Part shown: positions 1 to 6,127 of the stretch, in pieces
Position numbering within the stretch: position 1 is the first letter of the stretch
Layout: every line of letters starts with the position of its first letter
Source: Candidatus Ancillula trichonymphae ImTpAt
Lineage (GTDB): Bacteria; Actinomycetota; Actinomycetes; Actinomycetales; Bifidobacteriaceae
Reading direction: 5' to 3'
Assembly: GCA_000485475.1 (NCBI GenBank)
Contig: AXYY01000135.1
Coordinates: 1 to 8,207 of the forward strand
DNA: 8,207 bases
The notes under the pieces: generated by a model
Database searches by the model: none
The model's input: the letters and a program-made list of their open reading frames with translations, nothing else
What the model was told of the DNA's origin: nothing
Position numbers and translations under genes: made by a program

Positions 1-856
1 CACGGTAATTTATGCAGGAAATATTAATAGAGTCCGAAGACTTCACTCATTTTGGGTAAATGGTTTGATGAGACTGGCAAAAATATCATAAATTCAGTTA
101 CCGTAAACGATGTAGCTGCTAGAGTTTATGGGGGGAACCAATGGGAGAGTAAGTGTTAAAATAAACGACATGTATTCTCCTCTTAACTTTACAATTGCTG
201 GTGTAGTGAAAGATGGTTATAATCAAGCAATGCTGTATATTCCCATCAAAACACTACTAGTTCTTGCACCAGGGGTGCTTACCAAGCACAGCGTCCTACT
301 TGTTAAATGTTCATGCAGATAATGTTAATTTATTAAGTCTAACCGCACTGATGAAAAATGCACTTCATGACATCGGCGTACCAGAATCTGATATGGAAAT
401 CCGGCGGTTTGATCAAATGAACGAAGCATTTAGTGGACTTTCTAACACAATTACAGCATTCTTCTACCTCTTAATTTTGATACTTATTCTTTCTGGCTTT
501 TCTATTCTAAATGTTGGTCTCGCAATCATCAGGAATAAGCAAAGGGAACTTTCACTTCGACGCGCAATTGGGGCAACTAGATTATTTGTATTTTTACTTA
601 CTCTAGGGTCGGCCGTAATACTTGATACTTGGAGTTATTGCTGTTTGCTGCTGTCCATTCTGGTAACCTGCATAGTAAACTTTAGAAATTCCACACTTTG
701 TACTTGGTGCAGACTCACTGGTTACTACTATAACCTTCCCAACTCACGCACTACTTAGGCGGTTCCATCGTATTCTTACTTATCTCAATACTTAGCGGTG
801 GTATCCCTGCTCTGTTAGCTTCAAGAGTTGATATTACATATATTTTGCGTGAATAG
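1..856 (+). pseudogene. Decayed MacB/FtsX-type ABC transporter permease, 3' part
   Basis: Remnant of an ABC-transporter permease of the MacB/FtsX family, a membrane protein with a large extracytoplasmic domain that works with an ATP-binding partner. The 5' part lies outside the window. Similarity runs across all three plus frames: frame 3 to about 54 (..EDFTHF), frame 1 to about 130 (..VNDVAARVYG), frame 2 to about 275 (NFTIAGVVKDGYNQAMLYI), frame 3 to about 620, then short pieces in frames 1, 2 and 1, and frame 2 from 755 to the TAG at 854-856. Family hallmarks are a hydrophobic helix at about 455-515 followed by RELSLRRAIGATR (about 544-582), and a C-terminal hydrophobic segment ending in GGIPALLASRVDITYILRE, which matches the usual end of these permeases. 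Several frame changes fall in or beside short homopolymers, for example six G at 130-135. Multiple indels make a functional product very unlikely. Sequencing error is the alternative, but the neighbouring genes are all intact. Confidence 0.82.
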
Positions 857-859
857 ATC

Positions 860-887
860 TTCTGCAAGCATAATCTTGTGGTATAAT
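860..887 (+). promoter_or_regulatory. Extended -10 promoter of eno
   Basis: A perfect TATAAT at 882-887 is preceded by TG at 879-880 and one base, giving the extended -10 form TGnTATAAT. The best -35 candidate, TTCTGC at 860-865 with a 16-base spacer, is weak, so the extended element probably provides most of the recognition by the main sigma factor. Transcription should start near 894, about 25 bases before the eno ATG. The promoter begins just after the stop of the decayed permease, so eno is transcribed independently of it. Confidence 0.8.
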
Positions 888-906
888 AGAGGTGGAAATA
901 TTAAGT

Positions 907-912
907 AAGGAG
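907..912 (+). promoter_or_regulatory. Ribosome binding site of eno
   Basis: AAGGAG, a near-complete Shine-Dalgarno sequence, lies six bases before the ATG at 919. It decides the start: the reading frame stays open upstream to a GTG at 892, but that GTG is almost at the predicted transcription start and would add nine residues not expected in enolases. Confidence 0.9.
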
Positions 913-918
913 TATTGT

Positions 919-2202
919 ATGGCAATTATTGAAGCTTTGGGAAGTCGCGAGATTTTGGATTCGCGTGGTAATCCGACTGTTGAAGTTGAAATTCTACTTA
1001 AAGACGGAACAACTGCACGCGCGCAAGTTCCATCTGGTGCGTCAACTGGTGCATTTGAGGTTGTTGAACTGCGTGATGGTGATAAGTCACGCTACTTGGG
1101 CAAAGGTGTTCAGAATGCGGTTGAACATGTGCTCAACGAGATTTCAGAAGCGGTTGTTGGACTTGACGCAACTGATCAGGCGGTTGTTGACCGTGCGATG
1201 ATTGAGGCGGACGGCACTCCAAATAAGGGGAACTTCGGCGCTAATGCAATTCTTGGTGTTTCAATTGCTACTGCAAAGGCTGGTGCAAAATACGCAAATT
1301 TGGAGTTGTACAAGTATCTTGGCGGACTTTATGCGCACATTCTACCAGTTCCGAATATGAACATCTTGAATGGTGGTTCACATGCAGATTCGAATGTTGA
1401 TATTCAGGAGTTCATGATTTCACCGTTCGGATTCGACACATACAAGGAGGCTTTGCGTGCGGGCACAGAGATTTATCACACGCTCAAAAGCGTTCTAAAA
1501 GAAAGGGGTCTTTCAACTGGTCTGGGCGATGAGGGCGGTTTTGCACCGAACTTGAACTCAAATAGAGAAGCGCTTGACTTGATTGTGTCGTCAATTGAGA
1601 AAGCTGGTTATAAACCCGGCGAGCAGATTGGTCTAGCACTGGATGTTGCATCAACTGAATTCTTTAACAGCGAAACTAAAAAGTACAAATTTGAGGGACA
1701 AGAGCGTGATGCTGATTATTTAATTGACTACTACGAGAAGCTTATTAAAGATTATCCACTACTCTCAATTGAAGATCCGTTGTCAGAAGATGAATGGGCT
1801 GATTGGGTTCGTTTGACTGCAAAAATCGGAGGCCGTACTCAAATAGTTGGCGATGACTTGTTCGTTACCAATCCTGAGAGATTGGCGCGTGGAATTAGTG
1901 AAAATGCTGCAAATGCACTACTCGTTAAGTTGAACCAGATTGGAACTGTTACAGAAACCTTTGCCGCTATTGAAATGGCACATAGTAACGGCTACTGTGC
2001 AATGGTCTCGCACCGCTCTGGAGAAACCGAAGACACGACAATTTCTGATCTAGTTGTTGCCGTTAATTCTCAACAACTGAAAACTGGTGCTCCTGCGCGT
2101 GGCGAACGCATCAACAAGTATAATCAGCTGTTGAGAATTGAGGACTCACTTGGAGATACGGCAGTTTATGCAGGTAAAAACGCATTTCCTGCGACGCGAT
2201 AA
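919..2202 (+). CDS. eno: Enolase (2-phosphoglycerate hydratase)
   Basis: Cytosolic glycolytic enzyme that interconverts 2-phosphoglycerate and phosphoenolpyruvate, using magnesium. The 427-residue product has the normal family length and begins MAIIEALGSREILDSRGNPT, a typical enolase N-terminus. Visible active-site elements include the SGASTG loop, H155 in NGGSHAD, E164 in IQEFMI, the catalytic acid E205 in GDEGGFAP, metal ligands D242, E285 (SIEDPL) and D312 (GDDLF), the catalytic base K337 in LLVKLNQIGTVTET, the SHRSGET segment from H365 and K388. Nothing essential is missing. It has its own extended -10 promoter and a strong Shine-Dalgarno, and is followed after 51 bases by the FtsB-like gene on the same strand with no obvious terminator, so the three genes eno, ftsB-like and DUF501 may be co-transcribed. 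This order is known from other Actinobacteria. Identification is secure. Confidence 0.98.
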   Translation: MAIIEALGSREILDSRGNPTVEVEILLKDGTTARAQVPSGASTGAFEVVELRDGDKSRYLGKGVQNAVEHVLNEISEAVVGLDATDQAVVDRAMIEADGTPNKGNFGANAILGVSIATAKAGAKYANLELYKYLGGLYAHILPVPNMNILNGGSHADSNVDIQEFMISPFGFDTYKEALRAGTEIYHTLKSVLKERGLSTGLGDEGGFAPNLNSNREALDLIVSSIEKAGYKPGEQIGLALDVASTEFFNSETKKYKFEGQERDADYLIDYYEKLIKDYPLLSIEDPLSEDEWADWVRLTAKIGGRTQIVGDDLFVTNPERLARGISENAANALLVKLNQIGTVTETFAAIEMAHSNGYCAMVSHRSGETEDTTISDLVVAVNSQQLKTGAPARGERINKYNQLLRIEDSLGDTAVYAGKNAFPATR

Positions 2203-2253
2203 GTAGTAATAAATTGATAAGCAACTGCGGTCACTGGTGGTTCGTTCACTTCA

Positions 2254-2799
2254 GTGCGACGGATTACTAGTGCTAGTGACTTCGAAGTTCAGGCTGTGGA
2301 AAAACCGGGTAGTAGGTATAAAGTGCAGAGGGCATCGAAAGGTGTTCTTTTTGCACTGCTGCTCATTATCACAACTTTTATTATTACAATTGGTCCAGTT
2401 CGCAACTACTTCGCTGAAATGCACCGCGTTCAGATGCTTGAGAAAGAACTTCAAACTGCAAATGACAACAAAGTGCGTGCTATAGGTGAGCTCGAACGCT
2501 TAAAAGACAGTAAGTACATCACTGCATATGCGCGCGAACACTACACCATGATTTTGCCTGGTGAAACCGCTATCCACATCGCGAACCCCAATATTGTCAG
2601 TAACTCCAAGGATATTGAACTGCGCAAAGACGCATCAAACAACTTGAGCAAGGACGCATCTAGTGCGCTAGGTAAGTTCAAAACTCCCTGGTATGAGAAA
2701 ATCTACAACTCGTTAATTGCACTAAAAATTGACCAAAACGCACAGAAAACCGCCAACGCGCCCGCAAATGCTTCAACAAGTGTGAATCCGGCGCAGTAA
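2254..2799 (+). CDS. FtsB/DivIC-type septum formation initiator protein
   Basis: Predicted bitopic membrane protein of the FtsB/DivIC family, which with FtsL/FtsQ-type partners links the divisome to septal cell wall synthesis. The 181 residues show a basic cytoplasmic N-terminus (1-29), one transmembrane helix (about 30-50, GVLFALLLIITTFIITIG), a coiled-coil segment (about 53-87) and the family's C-terminal element YITAYAREHYTMILPGE (88-104), equivalent to the usual 'AREklgyvkPGE' motif. A polar tail rich in Asn, Ala, Ser and Lys (about 105-181) is probably disordered. The only normal start in the open frame is GTG at 2254, because a stop in the same frame lies at 2218-2220. There is no good Shine-Dalgarno before it, only GGTGG at 2236-2240, 13 bases away. 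Position between eno and the DUF501 gene supports the assignment. Family confidence is high, but the exact ftsB/divIC name is not settled from sequence alone. Confidence 0.88.
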   Translation: MRRITSASDFEVQAVEKPGSRYKVQRASKGVLFALLLIITTFIITIGPVRNYFAEMHRVQMLEKELQTANDNKVRAIGELERLKDSKYITAYAREHYTMILPGETAIHIANPNIVSNSKDIELRKDASNNLSKDASSALGKFKTPWYEKIYNSLIALKIDQNAQKTANAPANASTSVNPAQ

Positions 2800-2800
2800 C

Positions 2801-2804
2801 GGAG
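2801..2804 (+). promoter_or_regulatory. Ribosome binding site of the DUF501 gene
   Basis: GGAG starts two bases after the stop of the FtsB-like gene and lies six bases before GTG 2811. It supports that non-ATG start and suggests the two genes are translated from one message. Confidence 0.75.
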
Positions 2805-2810
2805 CAGAAT

Positions 2811-3368
2811 GTGCGGGAGTTGTTGCGAAGGTGTACGGATGATGAGGTGCGGCAAGTCACCGAGCAACTGGGGCGTGAACCGCGTGGAATAGTTTCAGTT
2901 GCTGCATATAACCGGTGCGGTGAAGTTCTGGTTGTGGTGGCGTCCCCTCGCATTCCAGAGCCGTTTCCAACCACCTACTACCTGACACACCCAGAAGTTG
3001 TTAAAGCGGTGTCCAGACTTGAGGCGAACGGATATATGCGTCACCTGAACGAACTGCTGGACAAAACCAGTGAACTATATGATGAGCAACTCGTAGTTGA
3101 ATATGCGCGTGCGCACCGCTCGTATATTGAAGATCGCAACAGACTCAGCGCGCTCTTGGGACTTGAGCCGCTCAAACAACATGATGACATTTCCGCTGGT
3201 GGAATGCCGAACCGCGTGAAGTGTCTGCACGCACTAGTAGGGCACAGCTTGGCAAAAGGTTACGCCGCAAATCCAGTTGGTGACTTGGCACTAGAAAAAC
3301 TACAAGCGCAAGATTTTGAAGGCCTTCTTAATGTCCTGCAAGTTGACTTCACCGAAGTGGAAAACTGA
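2811..3368 (+). CDS. DUF501 family protein of unknown function
   Basis: A 185-residue protein of the DUF501 family, conserved in Actinobacteria beside eno and the FtsB-like gene but with no established function. No signal peptide or membrane segment is seen, so it is probably cytosolic. Recognisable family segments are GREPRGIVSVA (21-31), the PFPTTYYLTHP block (51-61), a central region with AHRSYIEDRNR (101-111), and the strongly conserved GGMPNRVKCLHALVGHSLAKG (130-150) followed by NPVGD (154-158). Residues C138, H140 and H145 in that block could form a functional site, which is an inference. As I recall the family, it often has a paired-Cys segment near C36 and Cys in YYLTCP; here only C36 is present and the second is H60. 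The gene starts 11 bases after the FtsB-like stop. Its last 69 bp overlap the end of hisF on the other strand. The Ppx/GppA phosphatase gene often found next in related genomes is absent. Confidence 0.88.
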   Translation: MRELLRRCTDDEVRQVTEQLGREPRGIVSVAAYNRCGEVLVVVASPRIPEPFPTTYYLTHPEVVKAVSRLEANGYMRHLNELLDKTSELYDEQLVVEYARAHRSYIEDRNRLSALLGLEPLKQHDDISAGGMPNRVKCLHALVGHSLAKGYAANPVGDLALEKLQAQDFEGLLNVLQVDFTEVEN

Positions 3369-4052
3369 AGCGGCAAGAATGGCATCTGGATGCGCAAACT
3401 GCTGAACTCGCACGAAATCTTCAAGTTTTCCCGCACCACCAGACGCGATTACTGGTAGTTCTGTAACCGCCTTCACGGCTTGAATCATCTCAACATCGAA
3501 ACCGCATTTGGTCCCGTCCGCATCCATCGAATTCAACAGAATTTCACCTGCGCCTAAATTTTCAGCAGTTTGAACCCACTCTAGTGCGTCAATTTCAGTT
3601 GCAACCGTTCCGCCATGAGTCGTCACAATAAAATCACTACTACCGGAACTTCTCCTTTTTGTATCAACACTCAGCACAACCACCTGGCTCCCGAAACGCT
3701 CAGCAACTTCGCTGATCAACTCCGGACGCTTAAGAGCTGCGGTATTTATGCCAACTTTATCCGCACCTGAACGAAGCAGTGCGTTGACATCTTCAACACT
3801 TCGAACGCCTCCGCCAACGGTGAGCGGCACGAAGACTTCATCCGCAGTTCGTCGAACCACATCCAAGATAGTCCCCCGATTGTCCAGACTCGCAGTAATA
3901 TCCAAAAATGTCAACTCGTCGGCACCGTCTTCATAATACTTGCGAGCCAACTCAACCGGATCACCCGCATCAACTAGTCCTTTGAAGTTCACGCCCTTAA
4001 CAACTCGTCCATTTTTCACATCAAGACACGGAATTATGCGCTCTCTCAACAT
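3300..4052 (-). CDS. hisF: Imidazole glycerol phosphate synthase, cyclase subunit HisF
   Basis: Cyclase subunit of the HisH-HisF complex in histidine biosynthesis. Ammonia released from glutamine by HisH is combined with PRFAR to give imidazole glycerol phosphate and AICAR. The 250-residue protein is a full-length half-barrel-duplicated TIM barrel. It starts MLRERIIPCLDVKNGRVVKG, with catalytic D11 and K19. The second catalytic aspartate D130 lies in VVLSVD. Phosphate-binding loops are GGGVR (80-84) and the ASGGAG segment near residue 225, and the C-terminal AASVFHFGE is typical. It starts 12 bases after aspS on the same strand with only a weak GAAG-type Shine-Dalgarno overlapping the aspS stop, so it is probably co-transcribed and perhaps translationally coupled. 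No other his gene is visible, although hisF usually sits in a his cluster. Its last 69 bp overlap the DUF501 gene tail to tail. Confidence 0.97.
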   Translation of the reverse strand: MLRERIIPCLDVKNGRVVKGVNFKGLVDAGDPVELARKYYEDGADELTFLDITASLDNRGTILDVVRRTADEVFVPLTVGGGVRSVEDVNALLRSGADKVGINTAALKRPELISEVAERFGSQVVVLSVDTKRRSSGSSDFIVTTHGGTVATEIDALEWVQTAENLGAGEILLNSMDADGTKCGFDVEMIQAVKAVTELPVIASGGAGKLEDFVRVQQFAHPDAILAASVFHFGEVNLQDIKKAFKILRL

Positions 4053-4064
4053 TATAACGCAACT

Positions 4065-5933
4065 TCAAGTTTCGCGCTCTAGAACCGCATCAATACCAGT
4101 TTCTGCGCGTTGTTCATCAGTAATTCTAGCAGGTGCGTTCTGCATTAGGTCAACGCCATTTCCAGTCTTGGGGAATGCAATAACATCACGAATTGACGGC
4201 GTTCCAGACATTAGCGCAACTAGACGGTCCCAGCCCAGAGCAATTCCACCGTGCGGAGGTGCGCCGAATTTCAGCGCCTCAAGCAGAAAGCCGAACTTCT
4301 CGTTAGCCTCATCTTCCTCAATGCCCATCAAGTCAAATACTCGCTGCTGAATGTCCGCTCGATGAATACGCAGCGATCCACCACCAATTTCGTTACCGTT
4401 CAGTACAATGTCATAACTATCAGAAAGTGCAACTTCAGATTCCTTGTCGAAGTTCTGAAGATCACTAGGCAAAGTAAACGCGTGGTGAACTGCGGTCCAG
4501 TCACCGCTTCCAACTGAAATGTCGTCATCATTTCTTGAAGTTGGCTTGAACAGCGGAAAATCAACCACCCAGACCAAACTCCACGCGCGGCCATCAGCAC
4601 CTCTTGTAATCTGGAATGGGGGGGCGCCAATCTCTTCAAGAACCGCATCATCCGCCTTAGCAACACCAGTCAAATCATTGTCAATTACGCCCAAACGCCT
4701 TGCAATCTCCACGCGCGCCATCGCTAGTAGATTTTGAGACTGCACAGTTGAACCAGCGGCGAAGAATATTGCATCACCAACTTTTGCATGCGTGACCTGC
4801 ATTAAACCATCGCGCTCCTGTTCGGACAAGTTTTTGGCAACTGGACCTTGAAGTCCGTCCTCGGTGAACTGCACATATGCTAGACCTCTAGCACCACGAC
4901 TCTTCGCCCATTCTTGCCAAGCATTAAACTGCCTGCGCGTAAGAGACGCACCACCCGGATAGCGAATTGCACCAACATACTGCGCCTGGAAGACCCGGAA
5001 TGGAGTAGATGCAAAATACTGCGTTAAGTCAACAATTTCGTTACCAAATCTCAGGTCCGGTTTATCACGGCCGTATTTACTCATGGCGTCCGCATAACTG
5101 ATTTGCGGCAAAACTGCGGGTAGTTCAACGTCGATCAACTTGAATAATTCGTGCAAAAGATTCCCGGTCAACTTGTAGATGTCGTTGGTAGTAATAAAAC
5201 TAAGCTCAATATCCAACTGCGTAAATTCTGGCTGGCGATCTGAACGAAAATCCTCATCGCGGTAACATCTAGCAATTTGGAAGTACTTCTCAAAACCTGA
5301 AACCATCAAAAGTTGCTTAAACAACTGCGGAGACTGAGGAAGTGCATACCAAGAACCTGGATTCAGGCGTGCAGGCACCAAGAAATCACGCGCACCCTCA
5401 GGCGTCGAACGGATCAGGGTTGGTGTCTCAATCTCGAAGAATCCTTGCTGTTCAAGAAAACTACGAGCAACCTGATTTGCTTGAGATCTGAGTCGCAGCG
5501 CGTTGTTAAGCGAAGGCCTGCGGAGGTCCAGGTAGCGGTATTTAAGCCGTACATCTTCGCCAACTTTCTCATCAGTTGCCTCTTCAAGTGCGGTCGACAC
5601 CTGAAACGGAAGCGCCTCTGAAGTGTTCAAAATTTCAACACTTTTCGCGATGACTTCAACTTGACCGGTCGCGAGCCGTTTATTTTCTTGTCCCGTTGAA
5701 CGCTTGAAAACTGTTCCAGTTATCTTCAGCACAAACTCCGAGCGCAGAGGGCGCGCAACTTCTTCATCATTCACAACGACCTGAGTAATTCCGGACTTGT
5801 CACGCAAATCGATGAACACAACACCACCGTGATCTCGGCGTCGATCAATCCAACCAGATAACACGACTTCTTCACCAACAACATCTAGTCCAAGTTCACC
5901 CGCATAATGCGTACGATATTCATTCAAACTCAT
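4065..5933 (-). CDS. aspS: Aspartyl-tRNA synthetase, bacterial type
   Basis: Class II aminoacyl-tRNA synthetase that charges tRNA-Asp with aspartate in the cytosol. The 622 residues are slightly long for the bacterial form. Domains in order: N-terminal OB-fold anticodon-binding domain (1 to about 110, GWIDRRRDHGGVVFIDLRD), catalytic core with motif 1 (about 158-180), the flipping-loop and QSPQ region (178-203), motif 2 (about 218-243, RCYRDEDFRSDRQPEFTQLD), a GAD-type insertion (about 295-430), and motif 3 (about 556-576, FGAPPHGGIALGWDRLVAL). H35 and G81 occupy the positions that are Leu and Lys in the discriminating E. coli enzyme. His and Gly there are associated with non-discriminating AspRS, so this enzyme may also charge tRNA-Asn, which would require GatCAB; that part is inference. 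Residues about 414-450 look like an extra loop relative to E. coli. Translation starts at ATG 5931-5933, without a Shine-Dalgarno and almost at the predicted transcription start. It is followed by hisF. Confidence 0.98.
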   Translation of the reverse strand: MSLNEYRTHYAGELGLDVVGEEVVLSGWIDRRRDHGGVVFIDLRDKSGITQVVVNDEEVARPLRSEFVLKITGTVFKRSTGQENKRLATGQVEVIAKSVEILNTSEALPFQVSTALEEATDEKVGEDVRLKYRYLDLRRPSLNNALRLRSQANQVARSFLEQQGFFEIETPTLIRSTPEGARDFLVPARLNPGSWYALPQSPQLFKQLLMVSGFEKYFQIARCYRDEDFRSDRQPEFTQLDIELSFITTNDIYKLTGNLLHELFKLIDVELPAVLPQISYADAMSKYGRDKPDLRFGNEIVDLTQYFASTPFRVFQAQYVGAIRYPGGASLTRRQFNAWQEWAKSRGARGLAYVQFTEDGLQGPVAKNLSEQERDGLMQVTHAKVGDAIFFAAGSTVQSQNLLAMARVEIARRLGVIDNDLTGVAKADDAVLEEIGAPPFQITRGADGRAWSLVWVVDFPLFKPTSRNDDDISVGSGDWTAVHHAFTLPSDLQNFDKESEVALSDSYDIVLNGNEIGGGSLRIHRADIQQRVFDLMGIEEDEANEKFGFLLEALKFGAPPHGGIALGWDRLVALMSGTPSIRDVIAFPKTGNGVDLMQNAPARITDEQRAETGIDAVLERET

Positions 5934-5940
5934 GACTTAT

Positions 5941-5949
5941 ATTATACCA
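5941..5949 (-). promoter_or_regulatory. Extended -10 promoter of aspS, predicted near-leaderless
   Basis: Reading the minus strand, TG-G-TATAAT occupies 5949 down to 5941, the same extended -10 form as for eno. The hexamer at the expected -35 position (about 5964-5969, AGTGAA) does not resemble TTGACA. Seven bases separate the -10 box from the aspS ATG, which puts the expected transcription start at about 5934, one base before the start codon. The aspS-hisF message is therefore predicted to be leaderless or nearly so. Confidence 0.78.
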
Positions 5950-5959
5950 CAGCATAATG

Positions 5960-5980
5960 GCGTTTCACTTTGTGAAATGC
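5960..5980. repeat. Inverted repeat over the aspS -35 region
   Basis: The 21-bp sequence has two 9-base arms around a TTT centre. The inner TTTCAC / GTGAAA arms pair perfectly, and the outer bases pair with one G-T mismatch. Its centre lies about 36 bases upstream of the predicted aspS transcription start, where a DNA-binding regulator would compete with or assist RNA polymerase. It lies outside both predicted transcripts, so a role as a DNA operator is more likely than an RNA hairpin. No matching regulator is visible here. Confidence 0.5.
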
Positions 5981-5990
5981 GGTCAGCGGA

Positions 5991-6005
5991 GTTTGCTACG
6001 CAAAC
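5991..6005. repeat. Short perfect inverted repeat in the divergent spacer
   Basis: Two 6-base arms, GTTTGC and GCAAAC, surround a TAC centre. It lies between the aspS and elp3 promoters and may be a protein-binding site or part of a decayed repetitive element. The pairing is visible directly, but any function is unproven. Confidence 0.4.
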
Positions 6006-6011
6006 ACAATC

Positions 6012-6067
6012 ATTTGCGCGCTTGAGCAGTTGGATGTATTCCGCCTGCGGAATGCCTTATTTGCGCG
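6012..6067. repeat. 9-bp direct repeat pair flanking a palindrome
   Basis: ATTTGCGCG occurs at 6012-6020 and again, identically, at 6059-6067. Between the copies lies the compact palindrome at 6038-6053. Short direct repeats around a palindromic insert can mark a small mobile or repetitive element with a target duplication, but the unit is too short to prove this. Confidence 0.35.
6038..6053. repeat. Compact perfect palindrome in the divergent spacer
   Basis: ATTCCGC and GCGGAAT are separated by two bases, giving a 7-bp perfect stem that extends by a G-T and a G-C pair to about 6036-6055. No T-run follows on either strand, so it is not a standard terminator. It lies upstream of both predicted transcription starts. 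Confidence 0.45.
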
Positions 6068-6109
6068 AGGCGTAGTTAAGTGCGACGCAAGTAAAATGTC
6101 ATAGGGGTG

Positions 6110-6118
6110 TGCTATAAT
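6110..6118 (+). promoter_or_regulatory. Extended -10 promoter of the elp3 transcript
   Basis: TG-C-TATAAT at 6110-6118 is the third extended -10 element in this window. No TTGACA-like box is found 16-18 bases upstream. The expected transcription start is near 6125, or at the purine A6128. That places it at or just before ATG 6128 and about 70 bases before the preferred elp3 start at 6196. Confidence 0.72.
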
Positions 6119-6127
6119 TGATTTGTT

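Noticed and set aside
1..856. Programmed frameshifting of the permease
   Set aside because: Too many frame changes in different directions and no recurring slippery site or stimulatory structure; decay is simpler.
892..918. Upstream in-frame GTG as the eno start, adding nine residues
   Set aside because: The strong AAGGAG at 907-912 points to ATG 919, the product then starts like other enolases, and 892 is nearly at the predicted transcription start.
2203..2253. Terminator or extra promoter between eno and the FtsB-like gene
   Set aside because: Only weak, imperfect pairings such as CACT/AGTG are visible, with no T-run and no -10 box like the others.
2678..2974. Minus-strand open frame across the FtsB-like/DUF501 junction
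   Set aside because: It covers two supported genes on the other strand; its Arg/Ser/Thr-rich translation looks like a shadow.
4051..4056. TATAAT on the minus strand as a hisF promoter
   Set aside because: It overlaps the hisF ATG, lacks the TG extension seen in the three accepted promoters and has no -35 box; any transcript would start inside hisF.
3940..4350. Open frame of 136 codons on the plus strand across hisF and aspS
   Set aside because: It is antisense to two clearly conserved genes, has no ribosome binding site and a composition typical of a shadow frame.
6036..6055. Palindrome as a rho-independent terminator
   Set aside because: No T-tract follows on either strand, and it lies upstream of both divergent promoters, where no gene ends.
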